Origin: CAHJXF01 sp038254545
GTDB taxonomy: Bacteria; Pseudomonadota; Gammaproteobacteria; Burkholderiales; Burkholderiaceae_D
Direction of reading: 5' to 3'
Length of the DNA: 64,000 bases
NCBI GenBank assembly: GCA_038254545.1
Contig: JBBSGB010000004.1
Coordinates: forward strand, 62,001 to 126,000
This document shows positions 8,011 through 15,563 of the stretch, piece by piece; the first letter of the stretch is position 1; every line of letters starts with the position of its first letter. A program made the translations under genes and the position numbers. The notes below the pieces were generated by a model, which ran no database searches, was not told the origin of the DNA, and saw only the letters and a program-made list of their open reading frames with translations.

Positions 8011-10025
8011 TGATCCCCGAACTCGGTCACTTCGCACTCTGGCTGGCGCTGGGCGTCTCGGCCGTTCTCGGCACGACGCCGATGATCGGCGCGGCGCGCA
8101 GACGCTCCGACTGGATGGCGCTCGCGCGGCCGTCGGCACGCGTGCTGTTCGCGCTCATCGCATTCGCGTTCGTGTGTCTCGCGGTCTCGTTCGCGGGCAA
8201 CGATTTCTCGGTGCTCTATGTCGCGAGCAATTCGAACCGTTCGCTGCCGCTGCACTATCGCGTCGCCGCGGTGTGGGGCGGGCACGAAGGCTCGATCCTG
8301 TTGTGGCTGTTGATGCTGACCTTCTGGACGCTCGCCGTCGCGCAATTCAGCAGGCATCTGCCCGAGGTCCTGATCGCGCGCATTCTCGCGGTGATGGGAT
8401 GGCTGTCGTTCGGCTTCCTGCTGTTCGTGCTGGTCGCATCCAACCCCTTCGATCGTCTGTTCCCCGCGGCGTCCGACGGCCGCGACCTGAATCCCTTGCT
8501 GCAGGACCCGGGCATGGTGATCCATCCGCCGATGCTTTACATGGGCTACGTCGGACTCTCGGTCGCGTTCGCATTCGCGGTCGCCGCGCTGATCGGCGGA
8601 CAGCTCGACGCATCGTGGGCGCGCTGGACGCGACCGTGGACCACGGCCGCATGGATCTTCCTGACGATAGGCATCGCGCTGGGCAGCGGCTGGGCCTATT
8701 ACGAACTCGGCTGGGGCGGCTGGTGGTTCTGGGACCCGGTCGAGAACGCCTCCTTCATGCCGTGGCTGGTGGCAACCGCGCTGATCCATTCGCTCGCCGT
8801 CACCGAGAAGCGCGGCAGCTTCAAGTCGTGGACCGTTCTGCTCGCGATCCTCGCATTCTCGCTGTCCTTGCTCGGCACCTTCCTGGTTCGCTCGGGCGTG
8901 TTGTCGTCGGTGCACGCGTTCGCGACCGACCCGCGCCGCGGCCTCTTCATCCTCGCCTTCCTCGTGATCGTGATCGGCGCGTCGTTCGCGCTCTATGCGT
9001 GGCGTGCGCCGCGCGTGGGCCTGGGTGCACGCTTCGCCTTGTTGTCGCGCGAGACGCTGCTGCTTTCGAACAACGTGCTGCTGGTGGTTGCATGCGGCGC
9101 GGTGTTGCTGGGCACGCTGTACCCGCTCGCACTCGATGCGATGAACCTCGGCAAGATCTCGGTCGGCCCACCCTACTTCGACACCGTGTTCGTGCCGCTC
9201 TTGACGCCGCTGGTGTTCCTGATGGGCATCGGACCCCTCGCGCGATGGAAACAGGCCGAGCTTCCCGATCTCGCGAAGCGTTTGCGTTGGGCTGCGGGTA
9301 CGGCGGTGGTCGCGACCGTGCTCGCGCTGTGGCTGCATGGCGGCCTGGGTCTGGTCGGCGGACTCGGCTTCCTGATGGCGTTCTGGATCATGTCGTCGGT
9401 GGGTACCGATCTATTCGAGCGCCTGCTTCCTGCGGGCGGCATGCGCGCGAGCATCGCGCATCGTGCGCGACAGATCCCGCGCGCGATCGTCGGCATGATG
9501 ATCGCCCACCTGGGCGTCGCGGTCTTCATCCTCGGCGTCACGCTGGTCAAGAGCGGCGAGGTCGAGCGCGACGTGAAGATGAACGTCGGCGACACCACCG
9601 AGATCGGCGACTACGTCTTCACGTTCCGCGGCGTGCGTGAAGTGCCGGGTCCGAACTATCGCGCGTTGCAGGGTGAGATCGAAGTGACCGCAGTCAGCGA
9701 TGCGAGCGGTCGTGCGGTCGCGACCCTGCATCCGGAAAAACGCATCTATAGCGCAACGCAGGCGGTCATGACCGAGGCCGCCATCGACACCGGCATCACG
9801 CGTGACCTCTACGTCTCGCTCGGTGAGCCGCTAGCGGGGGCGGGCAACGCGGGCACGTGGATCGTGCGTGTGTACGTGAAGCCCTTCGTCGACTGGATCT
9901 GGGGCGGCTGCCTGATCATGGCGCTCGGCGGCCTGCTGGCCGCGACCGATCGGCGCTATCGCGCGCGCGTGCGGCAATCGAAGGCAGTCGCGGTCGCCGG
10001 AGCGGATGGCGCGACCGCCGCATGA
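8010..10025 (+). CDS. ccmF: Cytochrome c heme lyase subunit CcmF
   Basis: Large polytopic inner-membrane protein that, with CcmH, attaches heme to apocytochromes. 671 aa with many hydrophobic segments. The periplasmic WWD signature is intact (GWGGWWFWDPVENASFMPWL), and a conserved histidine context (HPPMLYMGYVG) precedes it. A periplasmic C-terminal domain of about 100 residues is followed by a last membrane span and a basic tail. It overlaps ccmE by one base and ccmG by four. Confidence 0.98.
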   Translation: MIPELGHFALWLALGVSAVLGTTPMIGAARRRSDWMALARPSARVLFALIAFAFVCLAVSFAGNDFSVLYVASNSNRSLPLHYRVAAVWGGHEGSILLWLLMLTFWTLAVAQFSRHLPEVLIARILAVMGWLSFGFLLFVLVASNPFDRLFPAASDGRDLNPLLQDPGMVIHPPMLYMGYVGLSVAFAFAVAALIGGQLDASWARWTRPWTTAAWIFLTIGIALGSGWAYYELGWGGWWFWDPVENASFMPWLVATALIHSLAVTEKRGSFKSWTVLLAILAFSLSLLGTFLVRSGVLSSVHAFATDPRRGLFILAFLVIVIGASFALYAWRAPRVGLGARFALLSRETLLLSNNVLLVVACGAVLLGTLYPLALDAMNLGKISVGPPYFDTVFVPLLTPLVFLMGIGPLARWKQAELPDLAKRLRWAAGTAVVATVLALWLHGGLGLVGGLGFLMAFWIMSSVGTDLFERLLPAGGMRASIAHRARQIPRAIVGMMIAHLGVAVFILGVTLVKSGEVERDVKMNVGDTTEIGDYVFTFRGVREVPGPNYRALQGEIEVTAVSDASGRAVATLHPEKRIYSATQAVMTEAAIDTGITRDLYVSLGEPLAGAGNAGTWIVRVYVKPFVDWIWGGCLIMALGGLLAATDRRYRARVRQSKAVAVAGADGATAA

Positions 10026-10552
10026 AGCGACTCGTATTCCTCGTGCCGCTCGCGGCCTTGATCGCGCTTGCAGTCGTTCTGGCGGTCGGCCTGAATCGCG
10101 ACCCGCGCGCAGTACCGTCGCCGCTGATCGGCAAGCCCGCGCCCGCGTTCTCGCTGACGCTGCTCGACAATCCCGCGCAGACGATCGCGCGCGACGACCT
10201 GCGCGGCAAGGTGTGGATGCTCAACGTGTGGGCGTCGTGGTGTGTCGCGTGTCGCGAGGAGCATCCGCTCCTGGTCGCGTTCTCGAAGAAGGGGCTGGTG
10301 CCGATCTACGGGCTGAACTACAAGGACCAGCGCGATGACGGCCGCACCTGGCTGGCGCGCTTCGGCAATCCCTATACGTCGTCGCTGTTCGACGGTGAGG
10401 GCAGAGTCGGCATCGACTTCGGCGTCTATGGCGTGCCCGAGACGTTCATCATCGACAAGACCGGCACGATCCGCATGAAGCACATCGGGCCACTCACGCA
10501 GGAAGTGATCGCGACCGAGATCGAGCCGCTGCTCAAGAAGCTCGATGCGTAG
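10022..10552 (+). CDS. ccmG: Thiol:disulfide interchange protein CcmG (DsbE)
   Basis: Membrane-anchored thioredoxin-like protein that keeps apocytochrome CXXCH cysteines reduced. 176 aa: an N-terminal signal anchor (residues 4-24), then a thioredoxin fold with active site WASWCVACREEH and the cis-proline context YGVPETFIID. Overlap with ccmF is four bases (ATGA) and with ccmH eight. It depends on an electron supply such as DsbD, which is not in this window. Confidence 0.97.
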   Translation: MKRLVFLVPLAALIALAVVLAVGLNRDPRAVPSPLIGKPAPAFSLTLLDNPAQTIARDDLRGKVWMLNVWASWCVACREEHPLLVAFSKKGLVPIYGLNYKDQRDDGRTWLARFGNPYTSSLFDGEGRVGIDFGVYGVPETFIIDKTGTIRMKHIGPLTQEVIATEIEPLLKKLDA

Positions 10553-11054
10553 TTTTTTCAATACGGTTTGCCGTGCGATCTTTCGTACGCGCTCTCGTGC
10601 ATTCATGATCGCGTGCTCGATCGCACTGTCGTCGCTGCTGATGCCGCACCTGCTCGTGGCAAAGGAAGCACTGCCCGAAGCCGCCAACCCGGCGCTCGAA
10701 GCGCGCATGGTGAAGATCACCTCCGAGCTGCGCTGTCTGGTCTGCCAGAACCAGACTATCGCCGACTCGCACGCCGATCTCGCCGTGGATCTGCGCCGCG
10801 AAGTGCGCGAGTTGCTGAAGCAAGGCAAGAGCGATCGCGAAATCGTCGACTACATGACGGCGCGCTACGGCGACTTCGTGCTCTATCGGCCACCGTTCAA
10901 GGCGATCACCGTGTTGTTGTGGCTCGGGCCCGCGCTGATGCTGGTGCTCGGGGCGATCGTGCTGGCGCTCGTGCTCAGGCGCCGCAATCGCATGAGCGCC
11001 GATGCGTTCGAACCCGATGAAGACGATGGCGAAGATGACACCCGTCACGCCTGA
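10545..11054 (+). CDS. ccmH: Cytochrome c-type biogenesis protein CcmH
   Basis: Periplasm-facing thiol-oxidoreductase subunit of the heme lyase. 169 aa with an N-terminal signal sequence, the LRCLVCQNQTIADSHADLA redox motif, a three-helix domain, then a C-terminal membrane anchor (about residues 123-144) and an acidic tail. The ATG at 10545 overlaps the ccmG end by eight bases. An internal ATG at 10605 is also possible and would give a shorter signal peptide. Confidence 0.95.
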   Translation: MRSFFNTVCRAIFRTRSRAFMIACSIALSSLLMPHLLVAKEALPEAANPALEARMVKITSELRCLVCQNQTIADSHADLAVDLRREVRELLKQGKSDREIVDYMTARYGDFVLYRPPFKAITVLLWLGPALMLVLGAIVLALVLRRRNRMSADAFEPDEDDGEDDTRHA

Positions 11055-12144
11055 GCGCGCAACTGGCGCGGCGCCGATCGCGGCGTCGAGCGATGCATCG
11101 CACGTTGGCCCTCGCACTCGCCCATCGTGGTGGCTGGTCGCATCGTTGACGGCCATCGTCGTTGCGGTGGCGGTCGCGGGTTATGCGTTGACCGGCTCGC
11201 CGTCGCTTGCGACACGCGGAGCGCCGCTCGCGCAGAAGGATGCGGCCGGCGACGCCGACAAGAGTCGCGAGATCGGACTCGAGCAGATCGCCCAGATGGT
11301 CGACAAGCTGGCCGAGCGCATGAAGTCGCGGCCCGACGACACCGAAGGATGGACCATGCTCGCGCGTTCGTACACGGTGCTCGGTCGCTATGCCGAAGCC
11401 GTCCCCGCGTATCGGCATGCGACGCAACTGGAGCCGAAGAACGCCGGGCTGCTCGCCGATTTTTCCGACGCGCTCGCTGCAGCGAACCAGGGGCACGCTA
11501 CGCCCGAATCGCTGGCCCTGCTCGATCGCGCGCTCGCGCTCGATCCGCGGCAGCCGAAGGCGCTTGCGCTTGCCGGCACGATCGCATTCGAACGGGGTGA
11601 CTATGCAGGCGCCGCCCTGCAATGGCAGAAGATCGCCGACGCGTTGCCACCCGACAGCGAGTTCCATCAACAGGTACAGGCCAACGTCGATGAGGCGCGG
11701 CGCAGAGGCAATCTGCCGGCGGGCGAGGTGTCATCGCAAGCGAGTGCTTCGAGCACTGCTGCGGGCGGCAAGTCGAACCGGCCCGCTGACAGCAACGCCG
11801 CAAGCGTAAGCGGAACCGTCGCGCTCGCGCCCGCGCTCGCTGCGCGCGCATCGCCGACCGACACGGTGTTCGTGTTTGCGCGTCCGGCCAGCGGCAGCCG
11901 TATGCCGCTCGCCGTCTTTCGCGCCACCGTCGCCGACCTGCCGCTTAATTTCAGACTCGACGACAGCATGGCGATGACCGCGATGAAACTGTCGGATGCG
12001 AAGCGGGTGATCGTGGGCGCCCGGGTTTCGAAGAGCGGCAACGCGTTGCCTCAATCCGGCGATCTGTCGGGCGAGAGCGCGCCGGTCGCGCCAGGCGCTA
12101 GCGGCCTGTCTATCACGATCGGCGAAGCCGTGGGCGCGAAGTAG
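11035..12144 (+). CDS. ccmI: Cytochrome c-type biogenesis protein CcmI (TPR, short N-terminus)
   Basis: Apocytochrome c chaperone. One membrane segment (WWLVASLTAIVVAVAVAGYA) is followed by tetratricopeptide repeats (GWTMLARSYTVLGRYAEAVPAYRHA) and a C-terminal domain resembling the CcmI periplasmic module (SVSGTVALAPALAARASPTDTVFVFARP). Family members usually have two N-terminal membrane spans with a leucine-zipper-like cytoplasmic loop; here only one is visible. Starts at 11002, 11017, 11026 and 11035 are all possible within the ccmH tail; I use 11035 (369 aa). It closes the ccm operon. Confidence 0.9.
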   Translation: MTPVTPERATGAAPIAASSDASHVGPRTRPSWWLVASLTAIVVAVAVAGYALTGSPSLATRGAPLAQKDAAGDADKSREIGLEQIAQMVDKLAERMKSRPDDTEGWTMLARSYTVLGRYAEAVPAYRHATQLEPKNAGLLADFSDALAAANQGHATPESLALLDRALALDPRQPKALALAGTIAFERGDYAGAALQWQKIADALPPDSEFHQQVQANVDEARRRGNLPAGEVSSQASASSTAAGGKSNRPADSNAASVSGTVALAPALAARASPTDTVFVFARPASGSRMPLAVFRATVADLPLNFRLDDSMAMTAMKLSDAKRVIVGARVSKSGNALPQSGDLSGESAPVAPGASGLSITIGEAVGAK

Positions 12145-12167
12145 GAACTACAGCGGAAGCACGGCAG

Positions 12168-12187
12168 GACGACGCGATCGCGTCGTC
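12168..12187. terminator. Perfect 20-bp palindrome between convergent genes
   Basis: GACGACGCGATCGCGTCGTC is its own reverse complement and lies 24 bp after the ccmI stop and 25 bp after the HiPIP stop on the opposite strand. A GC-rich hairpin here could end transcription in both directions, although no run of T follows on either side. Confidence 0.45.
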
Positions 12188-12211
12188 ACCGCCCGCCGAG
12201 TCACAGCGGCC

Positions 12212-12532
12212 TCAGGCCTTCTTCGCGTATGCGCTGCACCAGCCGTTGGCGGCAACCTGCTTGCCGGTGAACAGAGGGCAGGGTCCGGACGTGGATCCCG
12301 GCTTGCCCTGGTACAACTGGCAGGTCGCACATTCCTGGCCCGGCTTGTAGCTCGGGTACTTGGCCTTGTTGACTTTGGTCGCGTCGGCAACGTACCCGAG
12401 TTGGACCGCGGTCGGGTCTTTCTCATCGACCATTGGCGCATCTGCGCCACTTGCAACGCGTGCCTGGGTGCCGACGAGCATGGCGACGCCGGTGTATGAA
12501 ATACCGCGAATGAATTGACGACGTGAGTTCAT
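12212..12532 (-). CDS. High-potential iron-sulfur protein (HiPIP), Tat-exported
   Basis: Small periplasmic [4Fe-4S] electron carrier. 106 aa. The N-terminus SRRQFIRGISYTGVAMLV is a twin-arginine signal with hydrophobic core, cleaved around the ASGADA region. The four cluster cysteines are C68, C71, C85 and C99, with the CX2C spacing and closing aromatic context (GWCSAY) of HiPIPs. GAGGAG seven bases upstream fixes the ATG at 12532; a longer in-frame ATG start at 12550 is rejected. It lies just downstream of the cytochrome c4 gene on the same strand, suggesting one redox unit. Confidence 0.93.
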   Translation of the reverse strand: MNSRRQFIRGISYTGVAMLVGTQARVASGADAPMVDEKDPTAVQLGYVADATKVNKAKYPSYKPGQECATCQLYQGKPGSTSGPCPLFTGKQVAANGWCSAYAKKA

Positions 12533-12568
12533 GGTCTGCTCCTCGATCAAAGCGGGACGCGCCCGCGG

Positions 12569-13303
12569 CTATCGCAGACCGGCAGCGTAGTCCGCCACGG
12601 CCTTGATCTCTATTTCGGACAGGCGCGCAGCGATCGCACTCATCACCGTATTGTTCTTGCGCGCGCCGCTCTTGAATGCGACCAACTGCGCTTCGTTGTA
12701 CTCGCCCCATTGACCGGCGAGGCGCGGATACTGAGCCGGAATGCCCGCACCGTTGGGGCTGTGGCAGGCCGCGCACGCGGGCACACCCTTGTCCGCGATG
12801 CCGCCGCGCCAGATCTTCTGCCCGAGCTCGACCGTGGCCTTGTCCTTCGCGGTCGCGGGCTTGTACTTCTGACCCGCGTAGAACGCCGAGACATTGCGGA
12901 TGTCTTGGTCCGACAACGCCATCGCGTAAGCCACCATGCTCGTGTTCATGCGCATCGGCTCCTTGGCGCCGGGCTGGACCTTGAAGTTGTTGAGTTCCTT
13001 GATCAGGTACGCCTCGTGCTGGCCGGCGAGCTTGGGGAAGGAGTTGCCGACCGCGTTGCCATCGGGTCCGTGACAGGCCGAGCAGACCGCCTGCGCAATG
13101 GCGCCGCCCTTGGTGGTGTCGGCTTTGGCGACTTCGGACTTGGCGCCTTCGGCCGTTGGGGCATCGGCCTTCGCGGCATCGACTTTCGATACGGGCGCGC
13201 TCTCGGACTTCTTCGGCGCGTCTTCGGCGTACGCGGGCACCGCAAGGGCTGCCGTCAGCAGCGCGATCGTCGAGAGCGCAGACAATGCGAAAGCACGGGT
13301 CAT
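12569..13303 (-). CDS. Diheme cytochrome c4
   Basis: Periplasmic electron carrier, probably donating to a terminal oxidase. 244 aa: a signal peptide ending near PAYA (residue 26), then an unusual Ala/Lys/Ser-rich linker (about residues 27-65). Two class I cytochrome domains follow, with CSACH (74-78) and CAACH (177-181) and distal methionines in the MRMNTSMV and NTVMSAI contexts. AGAGG precedes the ATG at 13303. The same frame stays open far upstream into engB, but that extension has no similarity. Its heme depends on the adjacent Ccm system. Confidence 0.95.
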   Translation of the reverse strand: MTRAFALSALSTIALLTAALAVPAYAEDAPKKSESAPVSKVDAAKADAPTAEGAKSEVAKADTTKGGAIAQAVCSACHGPDGNAVGNSFPKLAGQHEAYLIKELNNFKVQPGAKEPMRMNTSMVAYAMALSDQDIRNVSAFYAGQKYKPATAKDKATVELGQKIWRGGIADKGVPACAACHSPNGAGIPAQYPRLAGQWGEYNEAQLVAFKSGARKNNTVMSAIAARLSEIEIKAVADYAAGLR

Positions 13304-13379
13304 TTCAACCTCTGAAAAACTGCGGGGCGGACTGCAGACGAGCGCACGCTTTTTGTCGCCGTTGCAACGACGAAGAACG

Positions 13380-13418
13380 TTTCGATCGGGGTCGTACACG
13401 CCGCTGGAACGATCGAAA
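13380..13418. repeat. Inverted repeat between cytochrome c4 and engB
   Basis: TTTCGATCG at 13380-13388 and CGATCGAAA at 13410-13418 are perfect inverted copies 21 bp apart, in the 282-bp divergent region. A second palindrome, CGTTGCAACG, lies at 13360-13369. Either could be an operator or an mRNA leader hairpin for the cytochrome gene. Confidence 0.35.
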
Positions 13419-13462
13419 GAGACACGCGATGCGCGATCCGGGGCAGCCTGACGAAGCGCCGT

Positions 13463-13468
13463 ATTATA
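13463..13468 (-). promoter_or_regulatory. Possible -10 element for the cytochrome c4 gene
   Basis: TATAAT on the minus strand, about 160 bp upstream of the cytochrome c4 ATG. No good -35 hexamer is found 16-18 bases upstream, so this is weak. Confidence 0.25.
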
Positions 13469-13585
13469 CAGAGTCCCCTGCTCGAGTTTCCCTCTCGCGG
13501 TGTTGCTGGCGTCGCTGCGGCGGCACGTTCTGCGCGGCTCTTCGAGAAGTCGCACCGCGCCAAAGCACACCCTTTTCTCTTCTCC

Positions 13586-14311
13586 ATGTCCATCCTTCAA
13601 CAAGCGCGCTTCTTCACGACGGTCGATCGACTGCATCAATTGCCGCTCCTGGGTTTGCCCGAACTCGCGTTCGCGGGGCGATCGAACGCCGGCAAGTCCA
13701 CGGCGATCAATTCGATCACGCATCAGAAGCGACTGGCCTTCTCGAGCAAGACGCCCGGACGCACGCAACACCTCAATTTCTTCGCGGTCGGCACGCACCC
13801 CGACGACCCCGCGACGCCCGCTGCCTTCCTCGTCGATCTGCCGGGATACGGCTACGCGCAGGTCGCGCGCGACTCTCGCGGCCATTGGGAAGAAACGCTG
13901 GGCACCTACATCCGCCGCCGCAACGAGCTGGTCGGGCTGGTGCTGATCATGGATGCGCGGCGACCCTTCACCGATCTCGATGTGACCTTGATCGATTGGT
14001 TCGCCGAGACCGGCAAGCCTATCCACGTATTGCTCACCAAGGCCGACAAGCTCAATCGCAGCGAACGCGCGAACGCATTGCGAGTCAGTCGTAACACGCT
14101 CGCGCGCTACGACGAATTGCGCGGCGACATGCTGGGCTCTCATCACACCGCGCAATTGTTTTCCGCGCTCGACAAGACCGGCATCGACGAGGCCGATGTG
14201 CGTGTGCTCGACATGCTGGGCCTCGGGCCCGCACCGACCGCGGGACTCGATGCCAACTCCCGATCGCCTGTGCACGCGCATATCGAGCAGGCAAAAAAAA
14301 CCCCGGTGTAA
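13586..14311 (+). CDS. engB: Ribosome biogenesis GTP-binding protein EngB (YihA/YsxC)
   Basis: TRAFAC-class GTPase needed for late 50S assembly. 241 aa with all GTPase motifs: G1 GRSNAGKS (31-38), G2 region SSKTPGRTQ, G3 DLPGYGYA, G4 TKAD and G5-like SALDKTG. A C-terminal extension of about 20 residues follows the fold. The stop codon lies inside a downstream hairpin. It is transcribed divergently from the cytochrome c4 gene, an arrangement I associate with betaproteobacteria. Confidence 0.96.
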   Translation: MSILQQARFFTTVDRLHQLPLLGLPELAFAGRSNAGKSTAINSITHQKRLAFSSKTPGRTQHLNFFAVGTHPDDPATPAAFLVDLPGYGYAQVARDSRGHWEETLGTYIRRRNELVGLVLIMDARRPFTDLDVTLIDWFAETGKPIHVLLTKADKLNRSERANALRVSRNTLARYDELRGDMLGSHHTAQLFSALDKTGIDEADVRVLDMLGLGPAPTAGLDANSRSPVHAHIEQAKKTPV

Positions 14312-14329
14312 GGGGAATGACACCGGGGT
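14292..14329. terminator. Strong hairpin overlapping the engB stop, A-tract on its 5' side
   Basis: ACCCCGGTGT (14300-14309) pairs with ACACCGGGGT (14320-14329) around the loop AAGGGGAATG. Eight A residues (14293-14300) precede it, so the U-run needed for intrinsic termination is on the minus strand. On the plus strand there is no T-run. It could stop antisense transcription into engB or protect the engB mRNA end. Confidence 0.6.
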
Positions 14330-14350
14330 GATAACGCCTTATCGTAAAGG

Positions 14351-14376
14351 CACCCGCTCAGGGAGGAGAAGCGGGG
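14351..14376 (+). ncRNA. Second hairpin with a GGGAGGAG loop, part of a possible structured RNA
   Basis: CCCGCT (14353-14358) pairs with AGCGGG (14370-14375). The eleven-base loop contains GGGAGGAG, a Shine-Dalgarno-like sequence, yet no start codon follows at a usable distance. Together with the hairpin at 14300-14329 this makes a compact two-stem segment in the 156-bp engB-hemB gap. It may be a small RNA, an mRNA leader for hemB or a protein-binding site. Function is unknown. Confidence 0.4.
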
Positions 14377-14467
14377 GACGGTGTGAGCCATCCGCATGTT
14401 ATGAGCACGAGCCCTCGCAAAAAGTTCTCGCGGAAATTGCCGCTTAGATGTAACAAAATCTGATCCC

Positions 14468-15535
14468 ATGAATCCTAAAGAAAATTTCGAACATCTCGCA
14501 TCCGACGCCTGGAAAGAGGGGGAGGATGCAGCAAGAACCGATACGACGGCGCAGCGACCACGTCGCATGCGCCGCGATGACTTCTCGCGCCGCCTGATGC
14601 GCGAGCATCGCCTGAGCACCGACGACCTGATCTATCCCGTGTTCGTTCACGAAGGCAAGAACGCGCGACACGCGGTGACCTCGATGCCGGGTATCGATCG
14701 TCTCTCGCTCGACCTGCTGCTGCCGGTTGCCGAAGAAACGATGCGCCTGGGCATTCCGGTGCTCGCACTGTTCCCGGTGATCGAGCCGTCGTTGAAGACG
14801 CACGACGGACGAGAAGCACTCAATGCCGAAGGCCTGATTCCACGCGTCGTGCGCGCGGTGAAAAAGGAGTTTCCGTCGCTGGGCATCATGACCGACGTCG
14901 CACTCGATCCCTACACCAGCCACGGCCAGGACGGAGTGATCGACGAGAACGGCTACGTGATCAATGACGACACCGTTGCGATCCTCGCGCGACAGGCAAT
15001 CGTGCAGGCCGAGGCCGGTGTCGATATCGTCGCGCCCTCGGACATGATGGACGGCCGCGTGCGCGCGATTCGCGTCGCGCTCGAACGAGACCGGCACGTC
15101 CACGCACGCATCCTCGCGTACTCGGCCAAATACGCGAGCGCTTTCTACGGACCGTTTCGCGATGCGGTCGGCTCGGCCGCCAACCTCGGCAAGAGCGACA
15201 AGATGACGTACCAGATGGACCCGGCCAACAGCGACGAAGCCTTGCGCGAAGTGGCACTCGACATCGCCGAAGGCGCCGACATGGTGATGGTGAAACCCGG
15301 CATGCCCTACCTGGACATCGTGCGGCGCGTAAAGGACACGTTCCGCATGCCGACCTATGTCTATCAGGTCAGCGGCGAGTACGCGATGCTGAAAGCCGCG
15401 GCACAGAACGGCTGGCTCGACGAGAGAAAGGTCGTGCTCGAATCGATGGTCGCGTTCAAGCGCGCCGGCGCCGACGGTGTCCTCACCTACTTTGCGCAGG
15501 ATGTGGCGCGCTGGCTGCAAGACGGGGCCCGATAG
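14468..15535 (+). CDS. hemB: Delta-aminolevulinic acid dehydratase (porphobilinogen synthase)
   Basis: Condenses two 5-aminolevulinate molecules to porphobilinogen in heme synthesis. 355 aa. Family anchors are RPRRMRRDDFSRRL, the active-site lysine regions YSAKYASAFYGPFRDA and MVKPGMPYLD, and DVALDPYTSHGQDG. The last lacks the cysteines of zinc enzymes, which points to the magnesium-dependent type. About 29 residues precede the conserved start, more than usual. No clear ribosome-binding site is seen at 14468, so the true start may be slightly downstream. Confidence 0.96.
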   Translation: MNPKENFEHLASDAWKEGEDAARTDTTAQRPRRMRRDDFSRRLMREHRLSTDDLIYPVFVHEGKNARHAVTSMPGIDRLSLDLLLPVAEETMRLGIPVLALFPVIEPSLKTHDGREALNAEGLIPRVVRAVKKEFPSLGIMTDVALDPYTSHGQDGVIDENGYVINDDTVAILARQAIVQAEAGVDIVAPSDMMDGRVRAIRVALERDRHVHARILAYSAKYASAFYGPFRDAVGSAANLGKSDKMTYQMDPANSDEALREVALDIAEGADMVMVKPGMPYLDIVRRVKDTFRMPTYVYQVSGEYAMLKAAAQNGWLDERKVVLESMVAFKRAGADGVLTYFAQDVARWLQDGAR

Positions 15536-15563
15536 GGTCAACCAAGCGGTCAACCGAGCGCGC

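Noticed and set aside
7899..9338. A 479-codon minus-strand frame opposite ccmF
   Set aside because: His/Arg/Glu-rich antisense translation of a membrane-protein gene; no start signal or domain.
12569..14323. A 584-codon minus-strand frame covering cytochrome c4 and engB
   Set aside because: Only the last 244 codons are the cytochrome. The rest is the antisense shadow of engB, kept open by high GC.
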